Assembly: GCA_030522415.1 (NCBI GenBank)
Contig: CM060115.1
Span: 9,769,579 to 9,833,578, forward strand
Length of the DNA: 64,000 bases
Direction of reading: 5' to 3'
From: Channallabes apus
Taxonomy: Eukaryota; Chordata; Actinopteri; Siluriformes; Clariidae
Of the stretch, positions 60,727 to 64,000 are shown in pieces (positions within the stretch are counted from its first letter, which is position 1; the number at the start of each line of letters is the position of its first letter). The position numbers were made by a program, and so were the translations under genes. A model generated the notes under the pieces. That model was not told the DNA's origin, searched no databases, and saw nothing but the letters and a program-made list of their open reading frames with translations.

Positions 60727-60910
60727 GGGCGTTCAAATCAAACCGGGACTTGTGGTGAAATTTCGAATCAAGAACTAAAACCAATTGACAGTATGCTTAT
60801 GAGACACTTTGTCACGGTAAAACATTTAAATGGTGAAGACATTTTAAAGAAGGCCATACACTGATGAACGACGATCCCGGGTGAGGTGTCTCAGAGTCAC
60901 CGTGAACACT
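60727..60910 (+). mobile_element. mariner-like fragment, N-terminal end
   Basis: Starts GGGCGTTCAAATCAAACCGGGACTTG (terminal repeat), followed by a segment resembling 54900-55030: GAGACACTTTGTCACGGTAAAACATTTAAATGGTG then a GATGAACGACGATCCCGGG block. Everything beyond is missing. Confidence 0.6.
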
Positions 60911-60981
60911 GAACACCATTATTTAACCTCTCTCAATAAAAGGGAAACTGTTGAAATTCATGGTTAGGATCATCACACATA

Positions 60982-61140
60982 TTGGGTGTGTGAGTGTGTG
61001 TATGTGTGTGTGCCCTGCGATGGATTGGCACCCTGTCCAGTGTGTACCCCGCCTAGTGCCCGAAGTCTCCTGGGATAGGCTCCAGGTCCCCCGCGACCCT
61101 GAACACAGGATTAAGCGGTATAGAAGATGAATGAATGAAT
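60982..61140 (+). mobile_element. 5'-truncated V-SINE-like element with 15-bp TSD
   Basis: Only the 3' half is present, from the TG-rich stretch through GGATTGGCACCCTGTCCAG to the (GAAT)n tail. It is flanked by the perfect direct repeat GGATCATCACACATA (60967-60981 and 61141-61155). Incomplete reverse transcription explains the structure. Confidence 0.94.
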
Positions 61141-61310
61141 GGATCATCACACATACTGTATGTTATAGATGCAGTTGACAGATGAAGTTGAAAAGCTGTG
61201 GACTTTTTTTTTAATGGATGGACATAAATCCAGTGGTACTGACGTTCAAATAATACATAACTACTGTGACTGTGACATATCCTGAATAAATTACGTGTAA
61301 GTATATTCAC

Positions 61311-61993
61311 CACTGGTATTGCTAACAAAGTAACACGTTAGAGTACTCAGATTACGTTTTTGAAGTAATCTAACGTGTTATGATCACCATTTAAGTACTA
61401 AGTTAGTTATTTAAAAAAAAAAAATGTAATTCGTCAGCCAGACAGCAGGATATTCCCAATCCATTAATGTGTGTGTGTGTAAGTCCTCCTACAAGCCCCG
61501 CCCCCCTCTGTTATTCCTGCTGTTATACCCCTATCTCACCTATGCGGTTTGACTATGCGAGGACCGACGTGAGGAAAGATGGAAACCTAATCACAGCGCC
61601 AAAACTCGCAGTGAATCATGATGAACCGTACTTACGGCCACCGCGCGAAACCACATAAGTGATATAGGGGTATTAGTAGGGCCAAACGTGGCTGAGTGAT
61701 GATGGTAGAATAATTATAAAGGTCTTGACTAAAACAACATGCATGAGGAATCACAAAAGAGTTTTCATTTTCTGCAATGGAAAAGTACTCGAACTAGTTA
61801 CTTTAATCAGAAAGTAACGCAGTATATATATGGGCAGATCTCAGGCTTAATGTAAAAAGTTATAAACCAAAAATGTTTAATAAATAAAGAAATAAAAAAA
61901 GAAAGTAACGCAGTAATGTAACTTATTACCTTTTGAAGACAGTAATTTTGTAATGTAATTAGTTCTTTTAAGAAGTAATGTCCCCCAACACTG
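61311..61993. mobile_element. hAT-like degenerate element (tentative)
   Basis: The right end reads ATGTCCCCCAACACTG, complement CAGTGTTGGGGG, a familiar teleost hAT-like terminus. The left end CACTGGTATTGCTAACAAAGTAAC is a decayed counterpart. AAGTAACGCAGT and related words recur near both ends. No transposase. A PIF-like MITE is nested inside at 61526-61672. Confidence 0.5.
61526..61672. mobile_element. PIF/Harbinger-like MITE (147 bp)
   Basis: Terminal inverted repeats TACCCCTATCTCACCTATG and (complement of the right end) TACCCCTATATCACTTATG match at 22 of 25 positions. TTA stands at both outer borders (61523-61525 and 61673-61675), the trinucleotide target type of PIF/Harbinger elements. 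No coding capacity. Confidence 0.75.
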
Positions 61994-62355
61994 TTGTTAA
62001 CACAGCCATGGATAACAAAATGGAAAATTGACAAAATTTATAAAAGGAAAAAAAAATTGCTTTAACAGGTAAAAAGGTTTCACAGTCAAGCTTAATAAAT
62101 AGACAAGAATAAAAAGAACTAAAGCAGGGGTTCAGGTTCTACAGCTCTACTGCTTAGTCAACAGCACTTCTGCTACAGTATATTTAGCATGAAGCACTTT
62201 TTTGCTTTGGAAAAACATCGCTCTAGAACACCGTCCTGTTCCTCATTCAGTCCGTGTTAATATGTGAAAATCCATCAAGATGAAAATCGCAGCAATACAA
62301 AAATAAATGTCCTTCATTTGCTAAAGACAAATCTAAGGCGCTTCTATCCTCAGAC

Positions 62356-62448
62356 TCAGTGCGATGGCTTGTCTGTGACGTCTGAGACGGCTCGGCACTG
62401 CTGTAGTTCAGCTCGGAGCAAAGCGTTCTCGTTCTTCAGGTCCCCCAC
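62356..62448 (-). CDS. usf2: terminal coding exon, leucine-zipper tail resembling USF2
   Basis: Minus-strand exon preceded by a good acceptor (polypyrimidine CTGTCTTTTTCAG) and ending in TGA (62358-62356): 30 residues beginning VGDLKNENALLRAELQQ. This resembles the last leucine-zipper heptads of upstream stimulatory factors (bHLH-zip proteins that bind CACGTG), where an LKNENxLLRAQL block lies near the C-terminus. The final 13 residues (CRAVSDVTDKPSH) do not match what I remember of mammalian USF2. The rest of the gene lies beyond the window or in unrecognised upstream exons. Gene order and strand (usf2 upstream of hepcidin) match mammals, which raises confidence. USF1 or another zipper protein is the alternative. 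Confidence 0.6.
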   Translation of the reverse strand: MGDLKNENALLRAELQQCRAVSDVTDKPSH

Positions 62449-62569
62449 CTGAAAAAGACAGGTATGCATTACTTTGCTGATTTTTGTAGCCAGCCACTGC
62501 TGAACACTGTGCGAAAAATAAAATAGTACTAGTTTGCCTTATGTTCGGCCAGGAGCATAGTATAAGGTC

Positions 62570-63022
62570 CAGAGGTGTCAAGTAACGAAGTACAAATACT
62601 TCGTTACGTTAGTTAAGTAGAAATTTTGGGTATCTATACTTTACTGGAGTAATTATTTTTCAGCCGACTTTTTACTTCTACTCCTTACATTTTTAAGCAA
62701 TTATCTGTACTTTCTACTCCTTACATTTTAAAAATAGCCTCGTTACTCTATTTTTTATGATCAGAACGCGCAACCCCCCCGGTCGCATGTTAAGAACGCG
62801 CACAACGCCCCCCCCAATGCCCCCCCCCCCCCCGTCGCATGATCAGAAAGCGAGTAAAATACTTTTACTTTTATACTTTAAGTAGTTTTGAAAGCAGTAC
62901 TTTTAAACTTTTTCTTAAGTAAAAAGCTTGGATTGATACTTCAACTTCTAAAGAAGTATTTTTGAACCCTAGTATCTATACTTCTACTCACGTAATGAAT
63001 GTGAATACTTTTGACACCACTG
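62570..63022. mobile_element. hAT-type MITE with perfect 8-bp TSD
   Basis: A 453-bp element with terminal inverted repeats CAGAGGTGTCAA and TTGACACCACTG, flanked by ATAAGGTC on both sides (62562-62569 and 63023-63030). Eight-base duplications and CAG-type ends define hAT. It contains a C-rich stretch (62805-62831) and repeated TACTTTTACTT motifs, but no transposase. It lies 121 bp upstream of the usf2-like exon, hence in an intron if that call is right. Confidence 0.88.
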
Positions 63023-63208
63023 ATAAGGTCATATAGTTGCCAGTTAAGCTAGAAAAACTGAGGCTAGCTGATTTTTTCTTTGTCAGACAACCCTTCTTTA
63101 AAGCACTTCCCTTAGTTAGCAAAGTTTGCACATCTTTATGCTAGCACATATCAGCTTAACCTGCAGACAAAATTTCAATTTGATCTATCATTTGATGATT
63201 TCTCCCAA

Positions 63209-63629
63209 GTGTAGTGGTTAGCACTGTCGCCTTGCACCTCCAGGGTCCGAGTTCTATTCCCGGCCAGGCTCGATTCCAGTCTCTGTATGAATGGAGTTTG
63301 CATGTTCAATTCAATTCAATTTTATTTATATAGCGCTTTTAACAATGGTCATTGTCTCAAAGCAGCTTCACAAAAATGAAAGAAAATTTAGAAATTTTAA
63401 ATTCTGGGAACTACCATGTTCTCCCCGTGCTTGGTGGGTTTCCTCTGGGTACTCCGGTTTCCTCCCACAGTCCAAAGACCTGCAGATTAGGCCTGATTGG
63501 CGTTCCCAAAATTACCTGTATGAGTGTCTGTCTAAGGTGTACCCTGCCTCGTGCCCTAAGCCTCGTGGGATAGGCTCCAGGGCCCCGTGACACTGAACAC
63601 AGGATAAAGCGGTATAGAAGATGAGTGAC
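63209..63629 (+). mobile_element. V-SINE-like element carrying an L2 insertion
   Basis: Plus-strand SINE: head GTGTAGTGGTTAGCACTGTCG, B-box-like GAGTTCTATTCCC, core, and 3' region to GCGGTATAGAAGATGAGTGA. The core is split at CATGTTC by a 107-bp insert (63308-63414). Confidence 0.88.
63308..63414 (-). mobile_element. 5'-truncated L2 LINE tail inserted in a SINE
   Basis: Inverse complement of an L2 3' end (AATTCAATTCAATTTTATTTATATAGCGCTTTTAAC...CATTGTCTCAAAGCAGC), matching the 3' terminus of the full-length L2 at 41560-41640. CATGTTC is duplicated on either side (63301-63307 and 63415-63421). Confidence 0.85.
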
Positions 63630-64000
63630 ATAAGATGACATAATTTCTTGATATAATCTCTTTGCTTATCAATACACTTTTGTCCATCAGTCAACAAGAT
63701 TTTGTTTCCTCATGCACTCATTTAAAAAAAATTTTTAATGCTGAGCTGCGAGCTACGAATGCACCACTGTCTAATTTTGGACTCACCCTTGTACATTAAG
63801 AATTTTGCTTGTTTGGTAGAGTAGCACAAATTGATAGACACTGCTGTCGATTTGTGCAATGGTAGCATGTTTTGACAAGGCAGCACAAATTATGAAAGCA
63901 GCGCAAATTACTCTTGTGGTGTTCGGACTGCCTGGCAAAACTGTTGGAAATAAAATGTGAAAAAAAAAATAAAAACGCATTCAACAATCTTAAACAAACA

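Noticed and set aside
1..64000. CRISPR arrays, toxin-antitoxin, prophage or other bacterial systems
   Set aside because: Sequence is plainly vertebrate; repeats present are SINEs, microsatellites and transposon termini.

Overview
This is vertebrate nuclear DNA, almost certainly from a teleost fish and probably an ostariophysan (carp/catfish-like) lineage. The evidence is the mix of fish-type mobile elements (tRNA-derived V-SINE-like copies with ATTC tails, several Tc1/mariner families, L2 and RTE LINEs, a DIRS element), abundant CA, GA and TA microsatellites, AT-rich spacers, and a three-exon hepcidin gene whose mature peptide closely resembles the zebrafish type. The species cannot be fixed from the sequence alone.

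Only two host loci can be supported, both on the minus strand. The first is a complete hepcidin gene (hamp, CDS 43700-44716, three phase-0 exons, 91 residues) with a TATA-like box and a perfect CACGTG E-box just upstream. The second, 17.6 kb further up the same strand, is one terminal exon (62356-62448) encoding a leucine-zipper tail that looks like the C-terminus of upstream stimulatory factor (usf2). In mammals USF2 lies immediately upstream of HAMP on the same strand, so the two assignments support each other. USF proteins bind CACGTG, and an E-box sits in the hepcidin promoter, so the linked genes may also be functionally connected.

Region by region: 0-13 kb is gene-free spacer with a mariner fragment, a Tc1-like fragment, V-SINE copies and simple repeats. 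13.4-17.8 kb is a broken RTE-type LINE (minus) split by a Tc1-like transposon. 19.5-21.1 kb is a second copy of that transposon. 22.9-31.9 kb holds V-SINEs, deleted Tc1-like copies and mariner pieces. 32.8-34.1 kb is a degenerate minisatellite interrupted by a hAT-like insertion. 34.2-42.25 kb is a decayed DIRS retrotransposon (minus) with diagnostic terminal and internal complementary repeats, into whose reverse-transcriptase region a nearly full-length L2 LINE (plus, 36.46-41.64 kb) has inserted. 43.7-45.0 kb is hepcidin with its promoter. 45-62 kb is spacer with more SINEs, a Tc1-like element at 57.0-58.3 kb, palindromes and microsatellites. 61.3-63.6 kb holds the usf2-like exon surrounded by small DNA transposons (a PIF/Harbinger-like MITE nested in a hAT-like element, and a hAT MITE with perfect 8-bp target duplication) and a V-SINE that has itself been hit by an L2 tail.

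Every transposase and reverse transcriptase seen carries stops, frameshifts or deletions, so no autonomous element is intact. No prokaryotic features, CRISPR arrays, rRNA or bona fide tRNA genes were seen. Much of the first 43 kb contains no recognisable exon.
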